Assembly: GCA_017859955.1 (NCBI GenBank)
Contig: JAFNAB010000019.1
Location: 1 to 33,415, forward strand
Length of the DNA: 33,415 nucleotides
Direction: 5' to 3'
From: Holophagaceae bacterium
GTDB taxonomy: Bacteria; Acidobacteriota; Holophagae; Holophagales; Holophagaceae
Below, piece by piece: positions 17,622 to 27,671 of this stretch; position 1 is the first letter of the stretch, and every line of letters starts with the position of its first letter. A program made the translations under genes and the position numbers. The notes under the pieces were generated by a model that made no database searches, had not been told where the DNA came from, and worked only from the letters and a program-made list of their open reading frames with translations.

Positions 17622-18311
17622 TCATTCCGACAGCCGGTAACCTACCCCCAGCTCCGTCTGCAGATACCGTGGACGGGCGGAATCGGCCTCCAGCTTCTGC
17701 CGGAGCTGGTTCATGCAGACCCGCAGGGAATGGACCTGCTGGGCGCTGCCCACACCCCAGACCTCCTTCAGGAGCTGGTTGTGGGTCAGGACCTTGCCCG
17801 GGTGCCGCAGGAGGGTCATCAGCAGCTTGAACTCGTTGGGGGTCAGATGGACCCGCTCGCCTGCCCGGGTGACCAGGTGGCTCTCAAGGTCCATGCGGAT
17901 ATCCCCGACCTCCAGGATGGGGCTTGCGCCCTGGGGAACCGTGCGCTGCCGGAGGGCCACCCGGATCCTCGCGATGAGCTCCCGGGTTCCGAAGGGTTTG
18001 GTGAGGTAGTCGTTGGCCCCGGCCTCCAGGGCCTCCACCTTGTCATCCTCCTTGCCCCTGGCACTGATGACGATAATGGGGATATCGCTCCAGGCCCGGA
18101 GGGCGGTCACCACCTGGAGACCATCCTTATCCGGCAGGCCCAGGTCCAGGAGGATGGCGCTGGGTTGATGGCTGATGGCGAGGCGCTCGCATTCACCCCC
18201 GCTCCCGGCGAAGAGGACGCGGTAGCCATGGGACTTCAGGGCCGCACCCAGGAAGCGCTGGAGCTGGGGCTCGTCATCCACCACCAGGATCTGGGGATCC
18301 TCTGCGCTCAC
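17622..18311 (-). CDS. kdpE: Two-component response regulator KdpE
   Basis: 229 residues. The receiver (ILVVDDEP, phospho-acceptor Asp in ILLDLGLPDKDG, VISARGKEDDK, YLTKPFGTREL) is joined to an OmpR/PhoB winged helix (about 130-228, LTPNEFKLLMTLLRHPGKVLTH and GVGYRL). The QTELGVGYRL ending and position after kdpD identify it as KdpE, the activator of kdpFABC. It starts with GTG overlapping the kdpD stop (GTGA), so production is coupled to the kinase. Its own stop abuts that of ymdB with no base between, so no separate terminator exists between the convergent genes. Confidence 0.96.
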   Translation of the reverse strand: MSAEDPQILVVDDEPQLQRFLGAALKSHGYRVLFAGSGGECERLAISHQPSAILLDLGLPDKDGLQVVTALRAWSDIPIIVISARGKEDDKVEALEAGANDYLTKPFGTRELIARIRVALRQRTVPQGASPILEVGDIRMDLESHLVTRAGERVHLTPNEFKLLMTLLRHPGKVLTHNQLLKEVWGVGSAQQVHSLRVCMNQLRQKLEADSARPRYLQTELGVGYRLSE

Positions 18312-21001
18312 GACAGGTCCTCCGACAGGCCCCGGGGGGGTTCACCATGGTAAGGCAAGGAGACCAGGAAGGAAGCACCCCCCTGGGCCCGGTTGCTGAC
18401 CTGGATTTGCCCCCCATGGGCAATGGCAATCCCCCGGCAGATGGCCAGGCCCAGGCCCGCTCCTCGCCCCGAGGGGGCGTCGGCTCCCCGGAACAGCTTC
18501 TCGAAGATCCGCTCCTCCATCCCAGGCGGGATGCCAGGCCCATGATCGCTCACCATCAGGGAAGCCCCCTTGCCGGTGCCGAAGACCCGGACCTCCACGG
18601 GCTGGTCCTCGGGTGAGAACTTCAGGGCATTCTCCACCAGGTTGATCAGGAGCTGCTCCAGCAGGAGGCCATCCCCCTGGAGGAAGGTGTCGGGCCGATC
18701 CACTTCCACCCGGACATCCCGACCTTCGCCCGGGCGGCCGAGGTGGCTGAGTGCCGAGCCAACGACTTCTTCGGCCGGCAACCATTCCCGGTTCAGCTTG
18801 AGCGTGCCGGATTCCAGGCGCGTCAGGTCAAGGAGGTTGGTGACCAGCCGGTGCATCCGGTAGGCCTCGTCCTGGATAGCCCCCAGGAGGGCGTCCCGCT
18901 CCGCCAGACTCAGGCAGCCCGGATCCTCCAGGAGCGCCGTGGCGGAACCGGTGATCCCCGCCAGGGGGGTGCGAAGGTCATGGGACACAGAAGACAACAA
19001 GGCGTTCCTCAACTCTTCCCGCTCGGCCTTGATGCCCGTGGCATGAGCCTCCGCCGACAGAGCGGCCCGCTCCAGGGCCAGGGCCGTCTGGTTGGCGAAG
19101 CTCTCCAGGAGGTGGCGCTGGTCCGGCTCCTGCCAGAGCGGGCCTTCCTCGTTCTGGAGCCCCATCACCCCCAGCAGGCCCTTGGCTCCCTTCAGGGGCA
19201 GGAAGAGCCCCTTGGCGGCCGGGAGCACGCCGGTGCCTTGCCCCGCCGCCTGGGCATGGTCAAAGGTCCACTGCGCCACCCCGCGACTGGTCTCGTCCGC
19301 CAGGGGGTGGCTCCTGTCATCCATGGCCTCCAGAGTTCCGCCAGCGTTGGGCAGGAAGAAGATCACCTTGGTGCGGAACTGGGACTCCACGGCCCGCACC
19401 GCCGAGGTGATGGTGTCCGCCTGATCCCCGGCCTGCACCAGGGATTCCCCCAGTCGGTAGAGCGCGAGGGTCCGCTGCTCCCGGGACTGGGCCCGGATGG
19501 CCTGCTGACGTACCCGCTCCGTGAGGTTGCCGATCACCAGTCCCATGCCCAACAGGATGGCGAAGGTGCCGATGTGCCGGACATCGCCCACCGTGAACGT
19601 GAAGCGGGGAGGAACGAAGAAGAAATCCAAGGCGAGGACCGCCAGGGTGGAGGTCGCCAGGGCCGCATTCCTTCCGTAGCGGATGGCGGCCACCAGGATG
19701 GGGATTGTGAAGATCATGACGATATCGGCCAGTTCGATCCGCCGGAAGGTGGCGAGCCCCAGGAGGGTGGCGGCCAGCACGTACAGCCCACACAGGATCA
19801 GCGTGGACAGGCCGGGCCAGGAGGATGGCAGGAGCAGGGGTAGCTGGTACCGGCTTTCCCGGGATTCCGTGGGCACCACATGGACATGGACCCTTCCGGC
19901 CTGGCGGGAAACCTCACTCAGAAGGCTGCCCTGAAGTCTTTCCATCCACCTCGGCTTGCTGGACCGCCCAATGATGATCTGGGTGACATTGCGCCCTCGG
20001 GCCAAGGCCAGGAGGTCCTCCGCCAGGGTGGCGTGTCCCGGCAGGGCGATGCCCTCACCCCCAAGCCGCTCCACCAGGCGCAGGTGGGACTCGAGCCGCT
20101 CCCGCTCTGCGTCCGAGAGTTCGCTGCCCCCATCCACATAGACCGCCATCCAGGGCGCCCCCAGGGAGTCCGCCATGCGTCGGGCCTCCCGGATGAGCAC
20201 TTCGCTGGATTCGCCCGGGGTGATCGCCACCAGAATCCGCTGACCCGCCGCCCAGGTGTCCTGGATGCCCTGGGAATCCCGGTAGCGCCGCATGTCGGCA
20301 TCCACGATCTCCGCAGTCCGGCGCAGAGCCAGCTCCCGCAGGGCCAGCAGGTTGCCCCGTCGGAAGAAGCGCTGGATCGCATAGCGCGCCTGCTCCGGAA
20401 CGTAGACCTTGCCTTCAGACAGGCGCTGGAGCAGCTCATCCACCGAGATGTCGACCAGTTCCATCTCATCGCAACGCTCCAGCACCGTGTCAGGGATCCG
20501 CTCCTGGACCACGATCCCGGTGATCTGGGCGATCACATCCTTGAGGCTCTCCAGGTGCTGGACGTTGACCGTCGTGTAGACGTCGATGCCGGCATCCAGA
20601 AGATCCATGACATCCTGCCACCGTTTGAGGTGCTGGCAGCCCGGGGCGTTTTGATGGGCGAGTTCATCCACCAAAATCAGCCCGGGGCGCCTTGCCAGCG
20701 CGCCCTCCAGATCAAACTCCTCGAGAGGCACGCCCCGGTGGGGCAACGACTTGCGGGGCAGCAACTCCAGGCCATCCAGAAGGGAAGCAGTCTCAGTGCG
20801 CTTATGGGTTTCCACCACCCCCACCAGGACATCCACCCCTTCCCTGCGCCTCCGCTGAGCCTCGGCGAGCATGGCGTAGGTCTTGCCGACCCCCGGAGCC
20901 GCCCCGAAGAAGACCTTGAATCGGGCGCGGGAGGAGCGCGCCTCCTCGTCCTGAACGCGCTTCAGCAGTTCCTCGGGGTCCGGTCGCTGGTCCATGGGCA
21001 T
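18308..21001 (-). CDS. kdpD: Sensor histidine kinase KdpD
   Basis: 897 residues from ATG 21001, chosen for AGGAG five bases upstream; the frame is open further but would run into kdpC. The N-terminal KdpD domain has a Walker A motif GAAPGVGKT (33-41) and ILVDELAHQNAPG; a Usp-like domain follows (ILVAITPGESSEVLIREARRMA). Four membrane segments (about 400-500, including LILCGLYVLAATLLGLATF and DIVMIFTIPILVAAI) precede a GAF-like region and the HisKA H-box SSVSHDLRTPLAGI (His codon 18980-18982), then HATPase motifs NLVENALKFS, DHGPGIP and GAGLGLAICRG. It senses low potassium or K+/turgor-related signals and phosphorylates KdpE. Full length and all motifs intact. Confidence 0.97.
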   Translation of the reverse strand: MPMDQRPDPEELLKRVQDEEARSSRARFKVFFGAAPGVGKTYAMLAEAQRRRREGVDVLVGVVETHKRTETASLLDGLELLPRKSLPHRGVPLEEFDLEGALARRPGLILVDELAHQNAPGCQHLKRWQDVMDLLDAGIDVYTTVNVQHLESLKDVIAQITGIVVQERIPDTVLERCDEMELVDISVDELLQRLSEGKVYVPEQARYAIQRFFRRGNLLALRELALRRTAEIVDADMRRYRDSQGIQDTWAAGQRILVAITPGESSEVLIREARRMADSLGAPWMAVYVDGGSELSDAERERLESHLRLVERLGGEGIALPGHATLAEDLLALARGRNVTQIIIGRSSKPRWMERLQGSLLSEVSRQAGRVHVHVVPTESRESRYQLPLLLPSSWPGLSTLILCGLYVLAATLLGLATFRRIELADIVMIFTIPILVAAIRYGRNAALATSTLAVLALDFFFVPPRFTFTVGDVRHIGTFAILLGMGLVIGNLTERVRQQAIRAQSREQRTLALYRLGESLVQAGDQADTITSAVRAVESQFRTKVIFFLPNAGGTLEAMDDRSHPLADETSRGVAQWTFDHAQAAGQGTGVLPAAKGLFLPLKGAKGLLGVMGLQNEEGPLWQEPDQRHLLESFANQTALALERAALSAEAHATGIKAEREELRNALLSSVSHDLRTPLAGITGSATALLEDPGCLSLAERDALLGAIQDEAYRMHRLVTNLLDLTRLESGTLKLNREWLPAEEVVGSALSHLGRPGEGRDVRVEVDRPDTFLQGDGLLLEQLLINLVENALKFSPEDQPVEVRVFGTGKGASLMVSDHGPGIPPGMEERIFEKLFRGADAPSGRGAGLGLAICRGIAIAHGGQIQVSNRAQGGASFLVSLPYHGEPPRGLSEDLS

Positions 21002-21065
21002 CCTTGCTCCTACTGTCGCCAGAGTTGATTGAAGAGCCAACAGAAAAGGGGGAACCAGGACAGGA

Positions 21066-21638
21066 TCATTCCCCCGCCTTCCCAAGGCTTTCAAGTGCAA
21101 GGTTCAGCTCAAGCACATTCACGCAGGGCGGACCGGCCAGCCTCCTTTCCAGGTGGGCATTCACAAGGCCGAGCACATCCCCTTCGGCGAGCCCCCGTAC
21201 CCTGGCGATCCGGGGAGCCTGCCACCGGGCCGCATCGGGGCTGATATCGGGGTCCAGCCCACTGGCGCTGGCGGTTACCAGATCCTGGGGAATCGGGGCC
21301 CTGTTCCCCGGATCAGAGGTCCTAAGGACCTGGACCCGCCGCGCCACCAGGGCCGCCAGTTCAGGGTTGGAGCCCGCCAGGGTCGAACCTCCGCTGGCGG
21401 CGGCGTTGGTAGGAAAAGTCGAGGTGGAACTGGGACGGCACCAGAAATAGCGTGGATCCTCGGTGGCCTGGGCGATGAGGCGGGAGCCCCGCACCTGGCC
21501 CTGCACCCGGATCAGACTGCCCTGAGACTTCCAGGGGAAGGCCATCCGGGCCAGCCCCGTGACCACCGCAGGGTAGGCTGCGCCCGTGATCAGGGTGAGG
21601 GCGCCGAAGGAGACAAGCAGGGGACGAATGAGCTTCAT
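21066..21638 (-). CDS. kdpC: Potassium-transporting ATPase subunit KdpC
   Basis: 190 residues from ATG 21638 (GGAG just upstream; a TTG four codons earlier is possible but lacks a site). One N-terminal membrane segment (LIRPLLVSFGALTLITGAAYPAVVT) is followed by the conserved periplasmic domain: GSRLIAQ, YFWCRPSST (family form YFxxRPS), SGGSTLAGSNPEL, PQDLVTASASGLDPDISPDAARWQAPRIARVRGL. KdpC stabilises the KdpFABC complex and helps couple ATP binding to the pump. It begins 12 bases after the kdpB stop and ends 64 bases before kdpD. Confidence 0.97.
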   Translation of the reverse strand: MKLIRPLLVSFGALTLITGAAYPAVVTGLARMAFPWKSQGSLIRVQGQVRGSRLIAQATEDPRYFWCRPSSTSTFPTNAAASGGSTLAGSNPELAALVARRVQVLRTSDPGNRAPIPQDLVTASASGLDPDISPDAARWQAPRIARVRGLAEGDVLGLVNAHLERRLAGPPCVNVLELNLALESLGKAGE

Positions 21639-21650
21639 TTCGGGCTCCAA

Positions 21651-23819
21651 TCAGACGAGGCGCATTGCGACCACCAGGAGGTCGATGGCCTTGATGCCGA
21701 TGAAGGGCACCGCCAGGCCTCCCAGGCCATAGAGGAAAAGGTTCCGCCGCAGGAGATCCGCCGCCGGCAGGGTGCGGAACTTCACACCCCGAAGGGCGAG
21801 CGGGATGAGGACCACGATGATGAGGGCGTTGAAGATCACCGCAGAAAGCACCGCACTTTCGGGACTGTGGAGGCGCATCAGGTCCAGGGCCTTGAGTTGG
21901 GGATAGGTCAGGAGGAAGGCCGCGGGCAGGATGGCGAAGTACTTGGCCACATCGTTGGCGATGCTGAACGTGGTGAGAGAGCCCCGGGTCATGAGCATCT
22001 GCTTGCCGATGCGCACGATCTCGATGAGCTTGGTGGGGTTGGAATCCAGGTCCACCATGTTCCCGGCCTCCTTGGCGGCCTGGGTGCCGGTGTTCATGGC
22101 CACCGCCACATCCGCCTGGGCCAGGGCCGGGGCGTCGTTGGTCCCGTCGCCCGTCATGGCCACCAGCCGCCCCCCGGCCTGGTAGTCCCGGATAAGCCTC
22201 AGCTTGCGCTCCGGTGTGGCCTGGGCCAGGAAGTCGTCCACCCCCGCCTCGGCGGCGATGGCGGCGGCGGTGAGGGGGTTGTCCCCCGTCACCATCACGG
22301 TCTTGATGCCCATGCGCCGCAGCTCGGCGAAACGTTCCCGGATGCCACCTTTCACGATGTCCTTGAGGTGGATCACGCCCAATACCCGGTGGGTGGGACC
22401 GCCCGGCTCCTGCGGAGCCTCTACGTCCCCCCCACGCCCCCCGCCCCAGGGGCGGCGCAGGTCCGCCCCTGGGGCCGACGGCAGCATTTCCGCCACCACC
22501 AGGGGGGTCCCGCCCTCCCGGGCGATGCGTTCCGAGGCGGTCCTGACCTCATCGGGATACTCGCCCCCCTCGGCCTGGATCCAGGCGGCCACGGACTCGC
22601 TGGCCCCCTTGCGGATGCGGCGGCCCTCCACATCCACGCCGCTCATGCGGGTCTGGGCTGTGAAGGGCACGAAGCTCATATGAAGCTTCTCCAGCCCCCT
22701 CTCCCGTAGCCCGCAGGCCTCCTTGGCCAGGACCACGATGCTGCGCCCTTCGGGGGTCTCGTCCGGCAGGGAGGCCAGCTGGGCGGCGTCCGCCAGTTCG
22801 GCTTCCGTGACGCCGGGAGCCGGCACGAAGGCCACGGCCTCCCGGTTGCCCAGGGTGATGGTGCCAGTCTTGTCCAGCAGGAGGACATCCACATCTCCTG
22901 CGGCCTCCACGGCCCTCCCCGAGGTGGACACCACGTTGGCCCGGATCATGCGATCCATGCCCGCAATGCCGATGGCGGAGAGGAGCCCGCCGATGGTGGT
23001 GGGGATGAGGCACACCAGGAGCGCCACCAGCACCGTGAGGGTGATGGGCAGGCCGAGGCCGGTGACCTTCACCGCAAACTGACTGAAGGGCAGCAGGGTG
23101 GCCACCGCCAGCAGGAAGATCAGGGTGAGGCTGGCCAGGAGGATGTCCAGGGCGATCTCATTGGGGGTCTTCTGGCGCTTGGCCCCCTCCACCATGGCGA
23201 TCATGCGGTCCAGGAAGCTGTCGCCGGGATTCGAGCTGATCCGGATCACGATCCAGTCGGAAAGCACCTCCGTGCCTCCCGTGACGGCGGAACGGTCGCC
23301 GCCGGACTCCCGGATCACCGGAGCGCTCTCGCCAGTCACAGCGGCCTCGTTCACCGAGGAGATGCCTTCCACCACTTCACCGTCCAGGGGGATGGTGTCC
23401 CCCGCCTCCACCAGGACCAGGTCGCCCACCCGGAGGGTGCTGCCCTCCACCGGGGCCCAGGCCCGGTCACCCTCCTTGAGCAGCTTCTTGGCGATCACAT
23501 CCTTGCGGCTGCCACGAAGCGCGTCGGCCTGTGCTTTGCCCCGGCCCTCGGCCAGGGCTTCGGCAACATTGGCGAAGAAGAGGGTGAACCAGAGCCAGAG
23601 GGCGATCTGGAGAATGAAGCCAGAGCGCGCCTCTCCGTGCCCCCCCAGGCTGTGGAGCCAGAGAAGGGTCACGAAGGCGCTGCAGACCCAGACCACGAAC
23701 ATCACGGGATTCTTGAGCTGGTGCAGGGGATTCAGCTTGCGCAAAGCATCCAGCAGAGCGCGCTTGAGCAGGGGAGCGTTCAGGAGTTGGCCTGAAGGCT
23801 TGGGGGTCGATTCAGTCAT
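21651..23819 (-). CDS. kdpB: Potassium-transporting P-type ATPase subunit KdpB
   Basis: 722 residues, longer than the roughly 680 usual for KdpB. Catalytic motifs are intact: TGES (162-165) in the actuator domain, phosphorylated D316 in [16 protein letters not shown] in the nucleotide-binding domain, VTGDNPLTA and [22 protein letters not shown] in the P-domain, and seven or so membrane segments starting [17 protein letters not shown]. The extra length is mainly about 32 residues (446-477, Pro/Gly/Arg-rich) between PLVVAEM and [10 protein letters not shown], where relatives run straight on; this insert contains a perfect 13-base inverted repeat in the DNA. The reading frame is kept, so the protein is probably functional. 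It hydrolyses ATP to drive K+ uptake through KdpA. Confidence 0.97.
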   Translation of the reverse strand: MTESTPKPSGQLLNAPLLKRALLDALRKLNPLHQLKNPVMFVVWVCSAFVTLLWLHSLGGHGEARSGFILQIALWLWFTLFFANVAEALAEGRGKAQADALRGSRKDVIAKKLLKEGDRAWAPVEGSTLRVGDLVLVEAGDTIPLDGEVVEGISSVNEAAVTGESAPVIRESGGDRSAVTGGTEVLSDWIVIRISSNPGDSFLDRMIAMVEGAKRQKTPNEIALDILLASLTLIFLLAVATLLPFSQFAVKVTGLGLPITLTVLVALLVCLIPTTIGGLLSAIGIAGMDRMIRANVVSTSGRAVEAAGDVDVLLLDKTGTITLGNREAVAFVPAPGVTEAELADAAQLASLPDETPEGRSIVVLAKEACGLRERGLEKLHMSFVPFTAQTRMSGVDVEGRRIRKGASESVAAWIQAEGGEYPDEVRTASERIAREGGTPLVVAEMLPSAPGADLRRPWGGGRGGDVEAPQEPGGPTHRVLGVIHLKDIVKGGIRERFAELRRMGIKTVMVTGDNPLTAAAIAAEAGVDDFLAQATPERKLRLIRDYQAGGRLVAMTGDGTNDAPALAQADVAVAMNTGTQAAKEAGNMVDLDSNPTKLIEIVRIGKQMLMTRGSLTTFSIANDVAKYFAILPAAFLLTYPQLKALDLMRLHSPESAVLSAVIFNALIIVVLIPLALRGVKFRTLPAADLLRRNLFLYGLGGLAVPFIGIKAIDLLVVAMRLV
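22443..22475. repeat. Perfect GC palindrome inside kdpB
   Basis: GCCCCAGGGGCGG (22443-22455) and its exact complement (22463-22475) flank a 7-base loop. The 33 bases correspond exactly to 11 codons of kdpB (residues 449-459, [11 protein letters not shown]) within a segment of about 96 bases (22389-22484) that has no counterpart in the usual KdpB sequence. It would form a very stable hairpin in DNA or mRNA. Confidence 0.75.
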
Positions 23820-23827
23820 GGTCAGCC

Positions 23828-25540
23828 TCAGAACGCCGCGAAGTGTTCGGCCAGGGGGCCCACCGCCAGGGCCGGGAGGAAGGTCAGGGCGCCCACCAGC
23901 AGGACAATGCCCACCAGTACGCCGATGAAGAAGAGACTATGGGTCGGCAGGGTACCCGGCCCCGGCGGGGTGCGCTTCTTGCTCGCCAGGGAGCCCGCCA
24001 GGGCCAGCACTGCGCCGATGGGGGCGAAGCGTCCCAGGAGCATGGCGATACCCAGGCCGATGTTCAGGAAGGTGTTGTCCGCCGAGAGGCCCGCGAAGGC
24101 GCTGCCGTTGTTGTTGGCGGCACTGGACCAGGCGTAGAGGATCTGGCTGAAGCCGTGGGGGCCCGGGTTGGAGATCCACTGGCCCACCTGGCCGTGCATG
24201 ACGGTGGCCGCCGTGCCCACCAGTACCGCCACCGAGGGGATGAGCACCACCAGGGCGGCCATCTTCATGTCGAAGGCTTCCACCTTCTTGCCCAGGTACT
24301 CCGGCGTCCGGCCCACCATGAGACCCGAGACGAAGACGGCGATGATCACGAAGATGAGCATGCCGTAAAGCCCGGACCCGACGCCCCCGAAGGCCACTTC
24401 CCCGATCTGCATGAGCACCATCTGAGAGAGCCCCGCCAGGGGGGCCATGGCGTCGTGCTGGGCGTTCACGCTGCCGTTGCTGGCGGCGGTGGTGGCGGTG
24501 GACCAGACGACGGAGCTTTCGCTCCCGAAGCGCACTTCCTTGCCCTCCAGGCTACCGGCAGTCTGGACGACACCGGGCTGCGTCAGGGCAGGCACAGCAC
24601 GGTGCTCGGCCCAGCCCGCCAACCCCGTACCCAGGGCAAGGAGGATGCTCATGGCCAGGAAGAGGGCCCACCCCTGGCGGCGGTCCCTCACCAGCTTGCC
24701 GAAGGTGAAGCAGCAGGCCGCCGGGAGCAGGAGGATCGAGACGATCTGCACCAGATTGGAGAGGGCCGTGGGGTTCTCAAAGGGGTGGGCGCCATTGACG
24801 CCGAAGAAGCCGCCTCCGTTGGTGCCCAGCATCTTGATGGCGATCTGGGAGGCGGCGGGCCCCAGGGCGATGACCTGATGGGTGGGCGCCCCCGCTGCCG
24901 CCGGGGCAAGCCAGAGGGCCTGGACGGAAGGCATCCAGGTCTGCACCACCCCCTGGCTCACCAGGAAGAGGGCGAAGATCACCGCCAGTGGCAAGAGGAC
25001 ATAAAGGGTCACCCGCACCAGATCCACCCAGAAACTGCCGAGGTTGGTCGCCTTCCGGCGCCGGATGCCCCGGGCCACGGCAGCCATGACCGCGATACCC
25101 GTGGCGGCGGAGAGGAAGTTCTGGACCGTGAGCCCCAAGGCTTGGCTCAGGTAGCTGAGGGCCGTTTCACCGCTGTAGGCCTGCCAGTTGGTATTGGTCA
25201 CGAAGCTCATGGCCGTGTTGAAGGCGAGGGGCCAGCTCATGGGCCCGAAGCCCTGGGGATTCAGCGGCAGGTGCTGCTGGAGCCGCAGGAGGGCCAGGAG
25301 GAAGAGGAAGCCCACCAGGTTGAAGGCCAGCACGGCGCCAAGATACTGCCTCCAGTCCATGCGGTCCCCGGCCTCGATGCCCATGAGGTGGTAGATCCGT
25401 CGTTCGAGGATCGAAAGGAAGCGGGCGGAGGGGACGGGCTCCCTCTCCAGCACATCCCCCAGGTATTCGCCCAGAGGACGCCCCAGCAGGAAGCAGACGG
25501 CCAGGAGGCTGAGAAAGAGGATGACAAGGAGCGGGCTCAC
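23828..25540 (-). CDS. kdpA: Potassium-transporting ATPase channel subunit KdpA
   Basis: 570 residues, normal for KdpA, the K+-selective channel-like subunit. Ten or so membrane segments are evident. Selectivity-filter-type regions are recognisable: [36 protein letters not shown], and the later [19 protein letters not shown], plus the conserved [12 protein letters not shown]. It starts with GTG overlapping the kdpF stop (GTGA at 25537-25540) and is followed by kdpB after an 8-base gap, so the pump genes are tightly coupled. Near the N-terminus [12 protein letters not shown] and RIYHLMGI are also standard family features. Confidence 0.97.
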   Translation of the reverse strand: MSPLLVILFLSLLAVCFLLGRPLGEYLGDVLEREPVPSARFLSILERRIYHLMGIEAGDRMDWRQYLGAVLAFNLVGFLFLLALLRLQQHLPLNPQGFGPMSWPLAFNTAMSFVTNTNWQAYSGETALSYLSQALGLTVQNFLSAATGIAVMAAVARGIRRRKATNLGSFWVDLVRVTLYVLLPLAVIFALFLVSQGVVQTWMPSVQALWLAPAAAGAPTHQVIALGPAASQIAIKMLGTNGGGFFGVNGAHPFENPTALSNLVQIVSILLLPAACCFTFGKLVRDRRQGWALFLAMSILLALGTGLAGWAEHRAVPALTQPGVVQTAGSLEGKEVRFGSESSVVWSTATTAASNGSVNAQHDAMAPLAGLSQMVLMQIGEVAFGGVGSGLYGMLIFVIIAVFVSGLMVGRTPEYLGKKVEAFDMKMAALVVLIPSVAVLVGTAATVMHGQVGQWISNPGPHGFSQILYAWSSAANNNGSAFAGLSADNTFLNIGLGIAMLLGRFAPIGAVLALAGSLASKKRTPPGPGTLPTHSLFFIGVLVGIVLLVGALTFLPALAVGPLAEHFAAF

Positions 25541-25629
25541 TGGAACCGCTCCGGGCGCAGCAGCGCCGCCACGAGATATGCCGCCAGGCCCGAGGCCAGG
25601 ACGGCAGCCAGGATCCGAAGTCCGAACAT
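25537..25629 (-). CDS. kdpF: KdpF small membrane subunit
   Basis: A 30-residue gene, too short for ordinary gene finding. The product starts MFGLRILAAVLASGLAAYL and ends [11 protein letters not shown]: a single hydrophobic helix followed by the LLRPERF tail typical of KdpF (family form YLxxALLxPExF). GGAGG lies six bases before ATG 25629, and the TGA overlaps the kdpA GTG. KdpF is a lipid-like stabiliser of the KdpABC complex. The 68 bases between it and the upstream hybrid kinase would hold the kdp promoter if the operon is separately transcribed; TTGATA (rightmost of this gap on the minus strand, near 25684) is a possible -35 but no good -10 follows. Confidence 0.93.
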   Translation of the reverse strand: MFGLRILAAVLASGLAAYLVAALLRPERFQ

Positions 25630-25697
25630 GGAACCACCTCCAGACTCAGGTTCCGTCGAATCAGGTCAGGGTGGCGTAAGGATGGCCTCGGGGAATA

Positions 25698-27629
25698 TCA
25701 AGATTGCGTCATGAGCGTGGCCGACACGGCTTCCAGGATGTCCTGGATGTCCTTGATGCCGTACGGCTTCATCAGGATCCAGACCCCGCTGCTGCCCTTG
25801 AGCTGCCTTTTCACGGCGTCCTCCAGGTGCCCGGAGCAGAACACAATGGGCAGGCTGGGCCGCAGGATCCGCAGGCGATCCAGGGTTTCCATCCCGCTTA
25901 GACCTGGCATGTTCTGGTCCAGGACCACCACATCCACGTCCAGACCGTCCTCGATCAGGTGAAGGCCGTGACTGCCGTCCGCCGCTGTCGCCAGGACCTG
26001 GTGCCCCAGAATCTCAAGGTATTCGGGAAAGGTGGCGCGGATCAGTTCGTCGTCATCGACCAGGAGGATGCGCAGGGACTTGCGGCTGGCCAGCCCCGTA
26101 ACCCCCTCGAAGGCAGGAACCGCCGCAGGCGACGCGGAGATCGAGGACGGGGGAAAGCGCAGGAAAACCCGGGTTCCCCTGCCCACCTCGCTCTCAACCA
26201 CCATGGAGCCGCCATGGGCCTTCATGGTGCCGTAGACACCGGAAAGCCCCAACCCAGTCCCCTTCCCCCTGGGCTTGGTGGTGAAGAACGGCTCGGTGGC
26301 CCGGGCGAGGACTTCCGGCGACATGCCCTCCCCCGAGTCCTCCACCAGAATTTCTACGCCGCCGCCAGCCAGCGTCCGGGTGCTGAAACAGAGTGTCCCG
26401 CGCTCCGGCATGGCATCGATGGCGTTCACACATAGGTTCATGAGGGCGTTCCCGATGGACGAAGGGTCCCCGGAAATCCGAGGCAGCCCCTCTTCCAGCT
26501 CCATCTTGAGTTCGATCCTTTGGAGGGTCGTGTGCTGGAGCAGGTCCACTTCCCTGCGCACCACCTTATTGAGATCCAGAAGGCTGGCCTCCGGAATGCC
26601 CTTGCGGGCGAAATCCGTGAGGTTTCTTACCAGATCCCGTCCGCGGTTGCTGGCGTTCAGGATGAGATCCAGCCCGGAACCCAGGGCTTGATCCCCGGCA
26701 CATTTGGCCTTCAGCACCGAAGCCATGCCCTGGATCGCCTGAAGTACGTTGTTCATGTCATGGGCTACGCCGCCCGCCAGGCTCCCCAGGCTCTCCAGCT
26801 GCTGCATGTGCTGGAATTCCCCCTCCAGCCGCTTCCGTTCAGCCTCGTTGTTGATCTGCTCCGTCACATCTTCGAAAACGGTTGCAAAGGTCCCGGGCTG
26901 GGGGGAAAAAACACCGATGCGGAAGTAGCGCCCAAGGGGGGCGAAATAAGCACTGAAGACCCGGGAAGGCCCTCCGGCGGCTACATCGCTATAGGCTTCC
27001 AGGTAGGGAGGAGGCTTAAGGCCATACAGCTCACTGGCCAACCGCCCCTTGCTCTCCTGTGCGCTGAGTCCGGTGTGTTTCTCGTAGGCTGGATTGACAT
27101 CCACGATTCGGTAGTCGCAGGGATGGCATTCCCCATCGTAGACGAGCTCATGGATGGCGATGCCCTCGAAGGTGGCCTGGAAGAAGGAGCGGAGCTGCGC
27201 TTCGCTCCGACGAAGGGCCTCCTCGGACTTCTTCTGATCGGTGACATCAAGGGTCAGCCCCGCCAGGAAAGTGGGCTTCCCCTCCTGTTTGACAGGGAAC
27301 TTGATGGTGCTGAAGGACCGCCCCCCCAACTCCTCTTCGACCCGGACGACCACCCCATCCCTCAGGGTCCGCAGGTCGTCCTCGATCATGCCCTTGGCCA
27401 GTTCCGGCGGAAAGAGCTCATCCATGGTGCGCCCCAGGATCTGATCCATGGGCCTGCCCAGCATCAGCTCGAAGTTCCGGCTCAGGAGAATGGGGCGAAG
27501 CTCCGCATCCTTGAAGAAAAAGTAGAAAGGGCTGTGTTCCAGGAAGAGTTCGAAGAGCTGCTCCAGGGTACGCAGCCTTTCCTCGCTGTCCCGAAGCGCC
27601 TTCTCGATAGATCCTTCGGGAGCCCCCAT
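25698..27629 (-). CDS. Hybrid histidine kinase: PAS-PAS-HisKA-HATPase-receiver
   Basis: 643 residues from ATG 27629 with AAGGA seven bases upstream; a TTG six codons earlier is in frame. Two PAS domains (about 25-135 and 143-260; the first begins FLEHSPFYFFFKDAELRPILLSRNF) lead to a coiled coil and the H-box SLAGGVAHDMNNVLQAI (H290), the HATPase motifs NLCVNAIDAMPERG, DSGEGMS and GKGTGLGLSGVYG, and a C-terminal receiver (ILLVDDDELIR, phospho-acceptor Asp in VVLDQNMPGLSG, CSGH, LMKPYGIKD). No membrane span. It belongs to the soluble NtrB-like hybrid kinases found in many environmental bacteria. It ends 68 bases upstream of kdpF on the same strand, which raises the possibility of read-through, although KdpD/KdpE are the known regulators of the pump. 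Signal unknown. Confidence 0.93.
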   Translation of the reverse strand: MGAPEGSIEKALRDSEERLRTLEQLFELFLEHSPFYFFFKDAELRPILLSRNFELMLGRPMDQILGRTMDELFPPELAKGMIEDDLRTLRDGVVVRVEEELGGRSFSTIKFPVKQEGKPTFLAGLTLDVTDQKKSEEALRRSEAQLRSFFQATFEGIAIHELVYDGECHPCDYRIVDVNPAYEKHTGLSAQESKGRLASELYGLKPPPYLEAYSDVAAGGPSRVFSAYFAPLGRYFRIGVFSPQPGTFATVFEDVTEQINNEAERKRLEGEFQHMQQLESLGSLAGGVAHDMNNVLQAIQGMASVLKAKCAGDQALGSGLDLILNASNRGRDLVRNLTDFARKGIPEASLLDLNKVVRREVDLLQHTTLQRIELKMELEEGLPRISGDPSSIGNALMNLCVNAIDAMPERGTLCFSTRTLAGGGVEILVEDSGEGMSPEVLARATEPFFTTKPRGKGTGLGLSGVYGTMKAHGGSMVVESEVGRGTRVFLRFPPSSISASPAAVPAFEGVTGLASRKSLRILLVDDDELIRATFPEYLEILGHQVLATAADGSHGLHLIEDGLDVDVVVLDQNMPGLSGMETLDRLRILRPSLPIVFCSGHLEDAVKRQLKGSSGVWILMKPYGIKDIQDILEAVSATLMTQS

Positions 27630-27671
27630 GCCATTTCCTTCTTCCAAACGAATTCCCCGGGGTATCCCTGT

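Noticed and set aside
23843..25714. Long plus-strand open frame opposite kdpA
   Set aside because: Antisense to a clear membrane protein gene and very rich in charged residues as expected from the complement of hydrophobic codons.
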